Shown here in pieces: positions 25,571 through 35,123 of a DNA stretch of 64,000 nucleotides. The position numbers and the translations under genes are program-made. Position 1 is the stretch's first letter; the number at the start of each line of letters is the position of its first letter. The notes under the pieces are model-generated. The model saw only the letters and a program-made list of their open reading frames with translations. It had not been told where the DNA came from and did not search any database. Source of the DNA: Pollutimonas harenae (GTDB taxonomy: Bacteria; Pseudomonadota; Gammaproteobacteria; Burkholderiales; Burkholderiaceae_B); the NCBI RefSeq assembly GCF_004153685.1, contig NZ_SDQD01000001.1:558001-622000 (forward strand), read 5' to 3'.

Positions 25571-27403
25571 CTACTCCACCGTCACAGATTTCGCCAGATT
25601 CCTGGGCTTATCAACATCAGTCCCCCTTGCGCACGCCGTGTGATACGCCAGCAACTGCAACGGTATCGTATGCAATATCGGTGACAGTTTCCCGTAGTTC
25701 TCGGGCATACGGATCACATGGATGCCGTCGCTATTCACGATCTTCGTATCAGCATCGGCAAACACATAAAGCTCGCCGCCACGGGCGTGTACTTCCTGCA
25801 TGTTCGACTTCAGCTTTTCCAGCAACTCGTCGCGCGGCGCGATGGTCACCACCGGCATGGCTTCGGTCACCAGTGCCAGCGGGCCGTGCTTGAGCTCACC
25901 GGCGGGATAGGCTTCGGCGTGGATGTAGCTGATTTCCTTCAGCTTCAGTGCGCCTTCAAGCGCGATGGGATAATGCATGCCGCGACCCAAAAACAAGGCG
26001 TTTTCCTTGCTGGCAAAGCGATCGGCCCAGGCCATGATTTGCGGTTCCAGTGCCAGTACAGCGCCTATGGCTACGGGCAGGTGGCGCAGCGATTTGAGCA
26101 TGTCGGCTTCGCGCTCTTCGCTCAGCTGCCCTTTGGTTTGGGCCAACGCCAGGGTCAGCAGGCACAAGGCGGTAAGTTGGGTGGTAAAGGCTTTGGTCGA
26201 TGCCACGCCAATTTCCACGCCAGCGCGGGTGATGTAGTTCAGTTCGCATTCGCGCACCATGGCGCTGGTGGCCACGTTGCATATGGTTAGCGTGTGCGTC
26301 ATGCCCAGGCTGCGGGCGTGTTTCAGGGCGGCCAGGGTGTCGGCGGTCTCGCCGGACTGCGAAATGGTCACGACCAGTGAGCGTGGATTGGGCACGCTGT
26401 CACGGTAACGATATTCGCTGGCGATTTCGACATTGACAGGTATTTTGGCGATGGACTCGAGCCAGTACTTGGCGGTTAAGCCGGCGTAGTAGCTGGTGCC
26501 GCAGGCCAGAATCAATACATTATCGATTTCCTTGAATACCTTGTAGGCACGATCACCAAAAAGCTCGGGCGTAATGCTTTCGATGTCCTGCAGGGTATCG
26601 CTGACAGCGCGAGGTTGCTCGAAGATTTCCTTTTGCATGTAGTGACGGTAGGGGCCGAGCTCGGCCGCGCCAGTGTGCACTTGAACAGTATGGACTTCAC
26701 GCTCAACTTCTTGGCCAGCCTGGTCCACAACCCAGATGCGTGCCAGTTGCAGATCAACGACGTCGCCATCTTCCAGGTAAACGATCTGGTCGGTGGTGCC
26801 AGCCAGCGCCAAGGCGTCGGACGCCAGGAAGTTCTCGTTGTTGCCCCGCCCCACAACGAGGGGTGAGCCATGGCGTGCGCCGATCACCCGGTGCGGTTCG
26901 TCGCGACAGAACACGGCGATGGCGTAGGCGCCTGTCAATCGACGCGTAGCCTGCTGCACGGCGTCGAACAAGTCGCCGGTGTACAGATGATCGACCAAGT
27001 GAGCAATGACTTCGGTGTCGGTCTGGCTTTCGAAGACATAACCGGCTGCCTGCAGTTCGTTGCGCAGCTCGTCGTGGTTTTCGATAATCCCGTTATGCAC
27101 CAGAGCTATGCGGGCAGAGGCTTTACCCTGGCCCGAAAAATGGGGATGGGCGTTATGGGTGGCGGGTGCGCCATGAGTGGCCCAGCGCGTATGAGCGATG
27201 CCGGTAAAGCCGGTGATGCTCTCTTTGCTTACTTGTTCGGCCAGTTCGGCTACGCGCTCGGTGCTGCGCGCCCGGCGCAATTCACCATCGGTATGTACGG
27301 CAACACCGCAGGAATCATAGCCGCGGTATTCCAGACGCTGCAGGCCTTCGAGCAAGATGGGGGTGATGTCGCGTTGCGCCACTGCGCCAACTATTCCGCA
27401 CAT
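25571..27403 (-). CDS. glmS: Glutamine--fructose-6-phosphate aminotransferase (isomerizing)
   Basis: 610 residues. The N-terminal glutamine amidotransferase domain starts [12 protein letters not shown] with the nucleophilic Cys2 exposed after Met removal, followed by [19 protein letters not shown]. Two SIS domains ([20 protein letters not shown] and later segments) bind the sugar phosphate; the C-terminus ends [11 protein letters not shown], the conserved stretch that Tn7-type elements recognise. It makes glucosamine-6-phosphate from fructose-6-phosphate and glutamine, the first step to UDP-GlcNAc with GlmU encoded nearby. The gene is transcribed toward the accessory region. Confidence 0.98.
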   Translation of the reverse strand: MCGIVGAVAQRDITPILLEGLQRLEYRGYDSCGVAVHTDGELRRARSTERVAELAEQVSKESITGFTGIAHTRWATHGAPATHNAHPHFSGQGKASARIALVHNGIIENHDELRNELQAAGYVFESQTDTEVIAHLVDHLYTGDLFDAVQQATRRLTGAYAIAVFCRDEPHRVIGARHGSPLVVGRGNNENFLASDALALAGTTDQIVYLEDGDVVDLQLARIWVVDQAGQEVEREVHTVQVHTGAAELGPYRHYMQKEIFEQPRAVSDTLQDIESITPELFGDRAYKVFKEIDNVLILACGTSYYAGLTAKYWLESIAKIPVNVEIASEYRYRDSVPNPRSLVVTISQSGETADTLAALKHARSLGMTHTLTICNVATSAMVRECELNYITRAGVEIGVASTKAFTTQLTALCLLTLALAQTKGQLSEEREADMLKSLRHLPVAIGAVLALEPQIMAWADRFASKENALFLGRGMHYPIALEGALKLKEISYIHAEAYPAGELKHGPLALVTEAMPVVTIAPRDELLEKLKSNMQEVHARGGELYVFADADTKIVNSDGIHVIRMPENYGKLSPILHTIPLQLLAYHTACARGTDVDKPRNLAKSVTVE

Positions 27404-27542
27404 ACTGGGTACTCCAATAATTTAAGTAACCTGCGTATTGTGCTTAAATCGGAAAGAAATATGATTTCTTTATTTCGATAAAAATGACGAATAATTTCTG
27501 TATCTATTTACGACGTTTTTATATTTCATTTTATTTGATAAT

Positions 27543-28070
27543 ATGAAATATATGAAAACCAATAGCCAAGAAATCAGCTTCGATGATCTGGATCTGCGTA
27601 TTCTCGATCAAATGCAGGCAGACAGCTCCATCAGCAATCAAGAACTTGCCCTGCGGGTTCATGCATCAGCGCCTACTTGTTTGCGTCGCGTCCGCCGGCT
27701 TGTTGAGGCAGGCGTGATCGAAAAGCAAGTGGCTATTTTGAATCCACAGAAGGTGGCCAGCAGCCTGACCGCGATCATTGAAATCACGCTCGATGTTCAA
27801 ACGGCGGAAGCGCTTGACACCTTCGAGGCCAGCATGGGCCAGGCCCCTGAAGTACTGCAATGCTACCGGGTATCACCTGGCCCTGATTTTATTGTGGTGG
27901 CGCAAGTGGCCGATATGCCGGCCTATCATGTCATGGCACATCAAACGTTCACTTCACAGACCAATGTACGCAATGTGCGTACGTTTTTTTCAGTGCATCG
28001 CAGCAAGTTTGAAACCAGGACGGTGCTGCCCACCCAACGCGTATCATCAGGCGTAAGCGCCGGCGGGTAA
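27543..28070 (+). CDS. Lrp/AsnC-family transcriptional regulator
   Basis: 175 residues: an HTH at about 14-65 (DDLDLRILDQMQADSSISNQ then ELALRVHASAPTCLRRVRRL) and a RAM effector domain at about 80-155 (ITLDVQTAEALDTF...GPDFIVVAQVADMPAYH). The last 20 residues are an extra polar tail. Such regulators respond to amino acids. It diverges from glmS across a 139-bp AT-rich region that probably holds its own operator, but I cannot point to a specific site. Start at 27543 or the second ATG at 27552. Confidence 0.9.
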   Translation: MKYMKTNSQEISFDDLDLRILDQMQADSSISNQELALRVHASAPTCLRRVRRLVEAGVIEKQVAILNPQKVASSLTAIIEITLDVQTAEALDTFEASMGQAPEVLQCYRVSPGPDFIVVAQVADMPAYHVMAHQTFTSQTNVRNVRTFFSVHRSKFETRTVLPTQRVSSGVSAGG

Positions 28071-28080
28071 ACGAACGCCT

Positions 28081-29133
28081 TCAACGCTGCAACAAACCTT
28101 CGAACTCCCGCAGGTAACGTCGCGCCATTTCCTGTACATCGTGTTCCTGGCGTACATAGTCATGCGCACGCGCTATGGCCGCCTCGCGAAACGCGGTATC
28201 GTCCAGCATGCGCCGCATACCCTCCGCCATGGCTTCGTAATCACCTGTTTTGCACAGTACGCCGCGCCCGTCGGCCAGACTTTCCTTCAGACCACCCGCA
28301 TCTGTTGATACGACCGGTATGCGCTGCAAAAAGGCATCGAGCACACTGCTGCCCAGGGCTTCCTCTACTGAACTCATGGCAAAAACATCCATGGCGCTGT
28401 ACAGGCTTTCAATGTCTTTCTGGAAGCCGGCAAATAGATAAATTTTTTCCAGCCCCAATTCGGCAACACGTGCGCGCGCCGCCTGCTCAGCGTCACCGCT
28501 ACCACCCAAGTGCACGAAGACAAAGTCGTCGCGCTGCTGGGCCAGTATATTGACGGCTTCGATCATGGTGAGCGGATCTTTGTCGTTGATCAGGGCGGCC
28601 GAGGTAGAGATCAGGCGCTTGCCTGTGGGGACCCATTCGTCGAGGAAGCGCTGCACACGGGCCTGGTCTACCGTCACTGGCTCAACTGCGCTGCGGATAA
28701 TCACAGGCTTGATGCCCAGACGCCGTGGCTCGGCAGCGGCTGATTCGCTAATGGCAACAAACAAATCAATACGTTGCCACTTGATTCGTATTTTGGCATC
28801 GTTACGAACGCGAAAATCGGTACGCCGGGAAAAAACAACGGGGCGGCGGTGTGCCCAGCGGGTCAGCGCCGCCCAGGTAATGGTGTTGGCAGTTTGGGCG
28901 TGAATGATGTCGAACTTTTTTCCCGAGCCCATTAAAAACCCGATCTGCCCTAGCGGACCATCTTGTTCGTAAACGTGGAACCCTTCGGCTCGTGCCGTGT
29001 TCGCCATCTGACTACCGCGGCGCGCCATCAGCGATACTTCGTGGCCCGCCTGGCGAAATTGGCGCATGCAATACAGGGTCTGCCGTTCGCCGCCACGCCA
29101 GCCGCGTTCAAAGTTCAGTTGCAGGATTTTCAT
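28081..29133 (-). CDS. GT4-like glycosyltransferase
   Basis: 350 residues in the GT-B fold. N-terminal domain: NFERGWRGGERQTLYCMRQF and FDIIHAQTANTITWAALTRW; C-terminal nucleotide-sugar domain: FAGFQKDIESLYSAMDVFAM, then SSVEEALGSSVLDAFLQRIP with the E-x7-E motif. It transfers a sugar to lipopolysaccharide core or another glycan; acceptor not readable. It follows the DHA2 exporter by 18 bp on the same strand and is transcribed with it. Confidence 0.88.
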   Translation of the reverse strand: MKILQLNFERGWRGGERQTLYCMRQFRQAGHEVSLMARRGSQMANTARAEGFHVYEQDGPLGQIGFLMGSGKKFDIIHAQTANTITWAALTRWAHRRPVVFSRRTDFRVRNDAKIRIKWQRIDLFVAISESAAAEPRRLGIKPVIIRSAVEPVTVDQARVQRFLDEWVPTGKRLISTSAALINDKDPLTMIEAVNILAQQRDDFVFVHLGGSGDAEQAARARVAELGLEKIYLFAGFQKDIESLYSAMDVFAMSSVEEALGSSVLDAFLQRIPVVSTDAGGLKESLADGRGVLCKTGDYEAMAEGMRRMLDDTAFREAAIARAHDYVRQEHDVQEMARRYLREFEGLLQR

Positions 29134-29151
29134 GGGCTCTATTGTATTGAC

Positions 29152-30537
29152 TTAAAGCTCCAGGTCCGCCATCGGGTTCATATGGCGAAGCACATTAATC
29201 AACACCGCGACCAGAGCACACGCAATAGCGGCAATCACGCCTAGCCGGGCGCCATGCGTAGCGCTTAAATTGAACGAGAGACCGACCAGGGTGGTGCCAA
29301 AGCTTTGTCCGAACACACGCGTCGTGGCCTGCATACCCCCTGCGGCCCCGCTACGATGTCGGGGTGATCCGGCCAGCAGGGCACGATTATTGGGTGTTTG
29401 AAAGAACCCGAAACCCACGCCACCCAGCAACATGGACAGCGTGAACCACAGGAATGCCGCATTCACCGGTAACAGAATCAGCCAGAGCATGCCCAGGGCA
29501 ATGCCGCTGGCGCCTATGCCACAAAGAACCGCCACGGCATACCGGTTGGACAGATAGCCCGCGACGGGTGCCATGACGGCCACTCCTACCGACCAAGCCC
29601 CAAGCAGCATGCCTACTTCAGCATACGAGTAACCCAGGACTTGCCGGGCGTAAAAAGGCAAGGCTACGAAAGCGGACATCTGGGCGGCAAAAGAGAAAGC
29701 CGATGCACCCACCGCATAGGCAATGGGTGTGATACGCAACAGGTCTATGGGCACGATAGGTGCGGTTTGATCGCGCGAGCGGCGCACCAGCACCCAAGCG
29801 GCCAGCGCGGCCAGTAACAGGCAAAGTACCGCCTGTAGCGGGTGCTCGACCAGAGCATCCAGGCCTATGATGGACAAGCCGAAGACGGGGATGCTCAGCG
29901 CACAGGCCAGCCAGTCGAAGCGACCTCTATTACGCGGTATATCTGGCAGATAGCGGATGCCGAAATAAGCAATCAGGCACAGGGGCAAGGTAATCAGAAA
30001 TATCCAGTGCCACGATGCCAGTTGCAGAATGAATGCGCCAAGGGTGGGCCCTGCCACCGACATCAGGCCAACCGTCATGGCATTCAGGCTCAGGCCCATG
30101 CCCAGTTTGTTCAGCGGATAGATATTGCGCACCAGCCCGCCGAACAGGCACATCAGCATGGCCGACCCCAGTCCTTGCGCCATGCGTGACAGTATCAGGG
30201 TGGTCAGGCTGACCGATGCGGCCGAGCCCAAAGACGCTAGCATGAACAAAGTCATGCCCGCCGCAAACATGCGGCGAAAGCCTACCCGCTCGGCGACGGC
30301 AGACAAAGGCAGGAGCGACACGACCACAACCAGGTTATAGGCAATCACGACCCAGACGACATCGCCGGGATTGATGCTGAGGGCTTGGGCAATGGCCGGC
30401 AGGGCGACGTTGGACATGGTGGCGTCCAGCACCGCAATGGTCAGCGCCAGCAGCAGAGTCGCTGCCGCCCAGTGGCGCCTGGGTGCGTCAAGTCCGTCTG
30501 TTAACTCTGCAGAGCTGACCTTTGCAGCGTCCGCCAT
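29152..30537 (-). CDS. DHA2-family MFS transporter
   Basis: 461 residues, mostly hydrophobic with about 14 predicted transmembrane segments. LDATMSNVALPAIAQAL is the DHA2 motif D1 region (normally LD.TIVNVALP), and SRMAQGLGSAMLM is its motif 4-like segment. Drug:proton antiport is likely; the substrate is unknown. Its ATG overlaps the glmU stop (TGATG), so translation of the two may be coupled. Confidence 0.9.
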   Translation of the reverse strand: MADAAKVSSAELTDGLDAPRRHWAAATLLLALTIAVLDATMSNVALPAIAQALSINPGDVVWVVIAYNLVVVVSLLPLSAVAERVGFRRMFAAGMTLFMLASLGSAASVSLTTLILSRMAQGLGSAMLMCLFGGLVRNIYPLNKLGMGLSLNAMTVGLMSVAGPTLGAFILQLASWHWIFLITLPLCLIAYFGIRYLPDIPRNRGRFDWLACALSIPVFGLSIIGLDALVEHPLQAVLCLLLAALAAWVLVRRSRDQTAPIVPIDLLRITPIAYAVGASAFSFAAQMSAFVALPFYARQVLGYSYAEVGMLLGAWSVGVAVMAPVAGYLSNRYAVAVLCGIGASGIALGMLWLILLPVNAAFLWFTLSMLLGGVGFGFFQTPNNRALLAGSPRHRSGAAGGMQATTRVFGQSFGTTLVGLSFNLSATHGARLGVIAAIACALVAVLINVLRHMNPMADLEL

Positions 30538-31916
30538 CAGGCTTTGGGCTTCTTGACCGGGCGGGTCCAGCCTTCGATGGTTTGTTGCGCAGGACGTGAA
30601 ATGGTGAGCTTGCCGGCTGGCGCGTTACGCGTCAATGTGGTGCCCGCCCCCAGCGTAGCCCCTTGTCCCACCGTTACCGGCGCAACCAGCTGCGTATCGG
30701 AACCGATGAAGGCGTCGTCTTCGATGACGGTAAGCGATTTGTTGACGCCGTCGTAATTGCAGGTAATCGTGCCCGCACCAATATTGACGCGCGCGCCGAT
30801 CCGGGCGTCGCCTATATAAGCCAGGTGATTGGCTTTGGAGCCCTCGCCCAACACGCTTTTTTTGATTTCGACGAAGTTGCCCACATGGGCTTGCGGGCCT
30901 ATCTGGGCACCGGGACGCAAGCGCGCATACGGGCCTATACGTGCCTCGTCGGCAACCTGCGCTTCCTGGATGTGGCTGAAGGCGTCGATGTGCGTGCCTG
31001 CACCAATGACTGCATCTTTGACGACACAGTGCGGTCCAATGCGCACGCCATCGGCCAATTCGACCTTGCCCTCGAAGACGCAGCCCACATCGATAAAGAC
31101 ATCGCGACCGCACACCAGCGAGCCACGCACATCGAAACGGGCTGGGTCAGCCAGCGTGACGCCGGCTTCGAGCAGACGGCGTGCCTGTTCTTGTTGCCAG
31201 CTACGCTCGAGCTGCGCCTGCTGTACCCGGCTATTGACCCCCAGGGTCTCCCAGGCATGTGAAGGGTGTGCGGCGTGTACCGGCAGACCATCGAGTACCG
31301 ACAGACCGACCACATCGGTCAGATAATATTCACCTTGGGCGTTGTTATTGTCTATGCGAGAAAGCCAGTCTTTCAGACGCCCGGTCGGGGCGGCCAGAAT
31401 CCCTGTATTGACTTCGTTGATGGCATGCTCTGCCGATGTGGCGTCTTTATGCTCGACGATGCGTATGACTTCGTTCTTGTCGTTACGCACAATGCGGCCA
31501 TAGCCCGTGGGGTCAGACAGTTTTTCAGTGAGTACCGCCATGCCGCTCGCCCGGGCGGCAAGCAAGCCTTGCAATGTGGCTGCCTGCACCAATGGCACAT
31601 CGCCATACAGCACCAGCGTGGCATCATCGTGGCCACCACCTTCGAGCAGCGCCGGGACGGCCTGCTGTACAGCATGTCCGGTACCCTGCTGCGGGCTTTG
31701 GAGGGCGAATTCGATATCGGGTTGGTCGGCAAAAGCCTGTTTGACGCGCTCGGCGCCGTGCCCTACCACCACAATGATGCGATCAGGCGCCAAAGCACGC
31801 GCATTGTCGAGCACATGTGCAAGCATGGGCTTGCCCGCCAGCGGGTGCAAAACTTTGGGCAGATTGGACTGCATGCGCTTGCCAAGGCCAGCGGCCAGAA
31901 TAACGATGTTTAGCAT
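30537..31916 (-). CDS. glmU: Bifunctional UDP-GlcNAc pyrophosphorylase / GlcN-1-P acetyltransferase
   Basis: 459 residues. N-terminal uridyltransferase: [20 protein letters not shown] (7-26). C-terminal left-handed beta-helix acetyltransferase with hexapeptide repeats and [20 protein letters not shown] and [20 protein letters not shown]. It makes UDP-GlcNAc for peptidoglycan and LPS from glucosamine-1-phosphate. Full usual length. It heads the glmU-MFS-glycosyltransferase unit. Confidence 0.98.
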   Translation of the reverse strand: MLNIVILAAGLGKRMQSNLPKVLHPLAGKPMLAHVLDNARALAPDRIIVVVGHGAERVKQAFADQPDIEFALQSPQQGTGHAVQQAVPALLEGGGHDDATLVLYGDVPLVQAATLQGLLAARASGMAVLTEKLSDPTGYGRIVRNDKNEVIRIVEHKDATSAEHAINEVNTGILAAPTGRLKDWLSRIDNNNAQGEYYLTDVVGLSVLDGLPVHAAHPSHAWETLGVNSRVQQAQLERSWQQEQARRLLEAGVTLADPARFDVRGSLVCGRDVFIDVGCVFEGKVELADGVRIGPHCVVKDAVIGAGTHIDAFSHIQEAQVADEARIGPYARLRPGAQIGPQAHVGNFVEIKKSVLGEGSKANHLAYIGDARIGARVNIGAGTITCNYDGVNKSLTVIEDDAFIGSDTQLVAPVTVGQGATLGAGTTLTRNAPAGKLTISRPAQQTIEGWTRPVKKPKA

Positions 31917-31993
31917 GAAGAATCTTGATCAATAACTAAAAGGCCAGAATACCCGGAAACATAACAAGCGCACACGACACACCCTTTTATTTA

Positions 31994-32782
31994 TTAACTG
32001 TCTGTTTCGCCGGATGAACGTGGGCGCTTGCGTGTAACGGTCTTGCCGGCCGCTTTCTTTGCAGGCCGGCGCGTGCCGCCAGAACTGGCTGTTTTCTTGG
32101 CCGTCTTGCGCGGCGCACGGCCAAGCGTAGAGCTGGATGAGGTGTGTTCGGACGACTGCCCTGCCGCTTCAGCTCGAGCTGCTTCGGCGCTTTGCAAAGT
32201 AGCTGCGGTGGCTGCGGCAAGCGTGTCAAACTGCTTTTGCAGCATGTCCCACCAGCCCTGGGCTGCTGCAGCATTGGCTGTTTGTGCGGGATCAGGCTGT
32301 GGCGCTTCAGCGTAATTTGTCTCGCCGGTATTGGATGACTGTGAAGCCGTGGGCCTGGGTTGTTCTTGTGAGGGTTCAGGCGTGTTGCTGGCCGCCGGCG
32401 CGGGTGTGATGCCCAACACAACCTCTAGCGGCGAAGGTCCGGTCGAGCCTGCGCCTCCTGCCGAAGTAGCGGAACTGGCCGCAAACGACTTCAAGGTAGC
32501 AATGGTTGCCCGCTGCACTTCCAGCCCCTGTATGGTACTGGACAGCATCGACAAATTCATGCGCAGCCAGTTTTCCACCGCCCGCAGATCACTGATACGC
32601 CGGTCGAGGTCTTCAATGGACATAGGCGGCGTCAGGGCAGAATGCTCAAACCCTCCGGCACCAGCTAGCCCTTGCCAGGCCTGGCGCATCATTTCCATAC
32701 TGGCCATCATGGGGTTCTGGGCGAGGTCGCCGCTTTGCCCGAAACCGGGCAGTACAAATGGGTTGTAGGGTTGATTAGCCAT
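31994..32782 (-). CDS. phaM: PhaM-like polyhydroxyalkanoate granule regulatory protein
   Basis: 262 residues from the ATG at 32782 (AAGGAGTCACC upstream); a longer frame to 32881 would overlap the Nudix gene. The N-terminal part has MSIEDLDRRISDLRAVENWL followed by NLSMLSSTIQGLEVQRATIA, the conserved helical core of PhaM-family proteins. The middle is Ala/Pro/Ser-rich. The last 45 residues are a Lys/Arg/Ala tail (KTAKKTASS, RRPAKKAAGK) like histone H1, expected to bind DNA. PhaM links PHB granules to the nucleoid and activates PHA synthase in Cupriavidus. Family name moderately sure. Confidence 0.75.
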   Translation of the reverse strand: MANQPYNPFVLPGFGQSGDLAQNPMMASMEMMRQAWQGLAGAGGFEHSALTPPMSIEDLDRRISDLRAVENWLRMNLSMLSSTIQGLEVQRATIATLKSFAASSATSAGGAGSTGPSPLEVVLGITPAPAASNTPEPSQEQPRPTASQSSNTGETNYAEAPQPDPAQTANAAAAQGWWDMLQKQFDTLAAATAATLQSAEAARAEAAGQSSEHTSSSSTLGRAPRKTAKKTASSGGTRRPAKKAAGKTVTRKRPRSSGETDS

Positions 32783-32798
32783 GGTGACTCCTTGAAGT

Positions 32799-33629
32799 CT
32801 ATATAAGTCCCTGCTCCAGCCTTCTTTGCAAACCTTCCAGCACGACCAACTCGGCTTCACGCGTAAAGGCATCAGTTTCAATCAAAGTCTGCAGTTCGTC
32901 CATTCCGACCAGACGGATCTCGCTGACCTCACCATCGAGATTGTTGGGCTTTACGGACTCGCCCAGGACACAATCGCTCACCAATACGTCTTCGACCTGA
33001 TACCCCTCGGGCAGACGCCTGTGCATGCGCAAGATAATGCGCAGCGGAGACCGGTTTTCAAGATCAGCCGGCTCTAGCCCAGCCTCCTCGTTGCTTTCCC
33101 GCAACAGAGAACTGTCAAGGCTTTCGCCCGCTCCCGTCAGCCCCCCCACCAGAGTATCCCATAGTCCCGGATCTGTCGTCTTGGTGGATGCTCGCCGGGC
33201 TATCCAGAGCCTTCCATCAGGCGACCAGGCGTTCAGATGCACCGCCTTGGTCAGCAAGCCCAACGGCCGAACAGCGGCGCGCTCAATGGCGCCCAGACGG
33301 CGTCCTTCGCCTATCACATCAAGTAGCTCATTGCGCCAGCCACGCAAACAACCGGTATCTTTCAGGGAGGCTGCAAGCCTTGCCAATACAGCGTTTAGCG
33401 GCATGCGATGGCTGGGCGCAGCCGTTATATGGACAGCCTCGTCTTCGACATGAACGCCGGGCAACTCGGACAGGTGTCCGGTCGCCTTGGCGGTAATCCA
33501 GCCGGCCACGCGGCCTGACACCGTCAGGGGGCGCGAACCCTTTGGCGGCAACTGTTGAATTCGTTTGATTAATTGTCGGTAACGGGCCTGGACAACAGGC
33601 GCCAGTGCGCGGGCGTGTGCATCTTTCAT
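32799..33629 (-). CDS. Nudix hydrolase with DUF4743-like N-terminal domain
   Basis: 276 residues from the ATG at 33629; a start at 33680 would add 17 residues. The C-terminal half holds a full Nudix box, G-x5-E-x7-RE-x2-EE-x-G, at GLTGAGESLDSSLLRESNEE plus AGL. The N-terminal 120 residues (PLTVSGRVAGWITAKATGHL onward) are the DUF4743 type found in thiamine-pyrophosphate Nudix pyrophosphatases of yeast and bacteria. It hydrolyses a nucleotide or ThDP-type diphosphate. Ends 16 bp before the PhaM-like gene; same unit. Confidence 0.87.
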   Translation of the reverse strand: MKDAHARALAPVVQARYRQLIKRIQQLPPKGSRPLTVSGRVAGWITAKATGHLSELPGVHVEDEAVHITAAPSHRMPLNAVLARLAASLKDTGCLRGWRNELLDVIGEGRRLGAIERAAVRPLGLLTKAVHLNAWSPDGRLWIARRASTKTTDPGLWDTLVGGLTGAGESLDSSLLRESNEEAGLEPADLENRSPLRIILRMHRRLPEGYQVEDVLVSDCVLGESVKPNNLDGEVSEIRLVGMDELQTLIETDAFTREAELVVLEGLQRRLEQGLI

Positions 33630-33717
33630 GCAATAATTGTAGTGTAAGCCTGCCCGTTCATGCCTTGTTTTTAACCGCACCCAGCACAGAGCCAGCCCAC
33701 GGTCAGCTCGAGTTCGC

Positions 33718-33723
33718 TATAAT
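33718..33723 (+). promoter_or_regulatory. Candidate -10 element for the cytochrome oxidase operon
   Basis: A perfect TATAAT in the 247-bp region between the divergent Nudix and ctaC genes, about 155 bp before the ctaC start. The matching -35 position (GCCCAC) is poor, so an activator may be needed, or the match is chance. Confidence 0.4.
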
Positions 33724-33876
33724 TCTGCGGTCTTTAAGTAAATTCGAGCAGGTAGTTGCGGCTTTGTCATTTTAAGCCTGCCGTCCAATAATTGTGTGCT
33801 CATTCGGCGTTATTTCGATCCATTTGTTTGATCAGAATCAACGTTTGGGTAGGGCGCGTCGTATTTCGAGGTCAGC

Positions 33877-35037
33877 ATGAAGAAGTTGAGAGGGTTACTG
33901 GGCACTGGCGCATTGCTCATGGCAGGTGTAGCCAGTGCACAAATCAAGGATATGCCCGGAGGCCCAGGAGTTAATCAGCTCAATCTCCATCCAGGGGTCA
34001 CATCAATTCAGCACGACATTGTATGGATTCACTGGATGATGCTCATCATCTGTGCCATCATTTTCGTGGGTGTGTTTGGGGTGATGTTCTACTCCATCAT
34101 CATGCACCGCAAATCACGTGGCGCGGTTCCGGCCAAATTCCACGAGCACCTCGGCATCGAAGTCGCCTGGACAGTCATTCCCTTTCTCATCGTCATCGGC
34201 ATGGCCCTACCCGCCACGCGCACCGTTGTCGCCATGAAAGACACGTCCAGCTCAGACCTGACCGTGAAGGTAACCGGCTACCAATGGAAATGGGGCTACG
34301 AATATATTGATGGCCCTGCCCAAGGTGTCAAGTTCCTGTCCAATCTCGCTACGCCTCGCGCCCAAATCGAAGGCACTGAACCGCGCAGCAATACTTATCT
34401 GCTTGAAGTCGATAACGAAATGGTCGTGCCGGTCAACAAGAAAGTGCGCGTTGTACTGACCTCCAACGATGTCATTCACTCGTGGATGATTCCCCATTTC
34501 GGCGTCAAGCAAGACGCCATGCCTGGCTTCCTGCGCGACACATGGTTCCGCGCCGAAAAAATCGGTGTCTATCGTGGTCAATGTGCTGAGCTCTGTGGTA
34601 AAGATCATGCTTTCATGCCTATTGTGGTCAATGTGGTTTCACAAGAAGACTACGAAAAATGGGCTGCAGACAAAAAGAAAGCACTAGCTGCCCTGGCTGA
34701 TGATCCCAACAAAGAGTGGACCAAAGACGAACTCGTCGCCCGAGGCAATACTGTCTTTACGGCAAACTGTGTGGCCTGCCACCAGGCCAACGGCCAAGGC
34801 ATTCCGGGTACTTTCCCAGCCCTGGACGGTGACGAAAAGTATGTGCTCGGTCCAATGAAAGACCAGATTCTTACCGTGCTTAACGGTCATCCGGGAACCG
34901 CCATGGCGGCCTTCCGCGATCAATTGAACGACGTCGAAATCGCAGCTGTCATTACCTACACCCGCAATGCCTGGAGCAACGCCGGCAAGGGTAAAGACCC
35001 CGTTGTTCAGCCGTCTGATGTCAAAGCCTTGCGCTAA
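33877..35037 (+). CDS. ctaC: Cytochrome c oxidase subunit II with C-terminal cytochrome c domain
   Basis: 386 residues: signal peptide (KKLRGLLGTGALLMAGVASA), two transmembrane helices near 50-75 and 90-115, and a cupredoxin domain with the CuA site (HSWMIPHFGVK, then GQCAELCGKDHAFMP). A fused cytochrome c domain carries heme-binding CVACH near residue 300. The extra heme domain identifies a caa3-type oxidase that accepts electrons from cytochrome c. First gene of the oxidase operon; GAGGTCAGC is its ribosome site. Confidence 0.97.
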   Translation: MKKLRGLLGTGALLMAGVASAQIKDMPGGPGVNQLNLHPGVTSIQHDIVWIHWMMLIICAIIFVGVFGVMFYSIIMHRKSRGAVPAKFHEHLGIEVAWTVIPFLIVIGMALPATRTVVAMKDTSSSDLTVKVTGYQWKWGYEYIDGPAQGVKFLSNLATPRAQIEGTEPRSNTYLLEVDNEMVVPVNKKVRVVLTSNDVIHSWMIPHFGVKQDAMPGFLRDTWFRAEKIGVYRGQCAELCGKDHAFMPIVVNVVSQEDYEKWAADKKKALAALADDPNKEWTKDELVARGNTVFTANCVACHQANGQGIPGTFPALDGDEKYVLGPMKDQILTVLNGHPGTAMAAFRDQLNDVEIAAVITYTRNAWSNAGKGKDPVVQPSDVKALR

Positions 35038-35075
35038 ACCATTGTCGCGTGTAAAACGAATTTGAATATTTCTTA

Positions 35076-35102
35076 CCGGGCTGCCTTAAAGCGGCATCCC
35101 GG
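35076..35102 (+). other. Intercistronic hairpin between ctaC and ctaD
   Basis: CCGGG.TGCC and GGCA.CCCGG form an imperfect stem in the 86-bp gap, with no following T-run. Likely an mRNA stability or processing structure that lets ctaC and ctaD be expressed unequally; inferred. Confidence 0.45.
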
Positions 35103-35123
35103 ATAAGCAGGAAGGAGTCCACA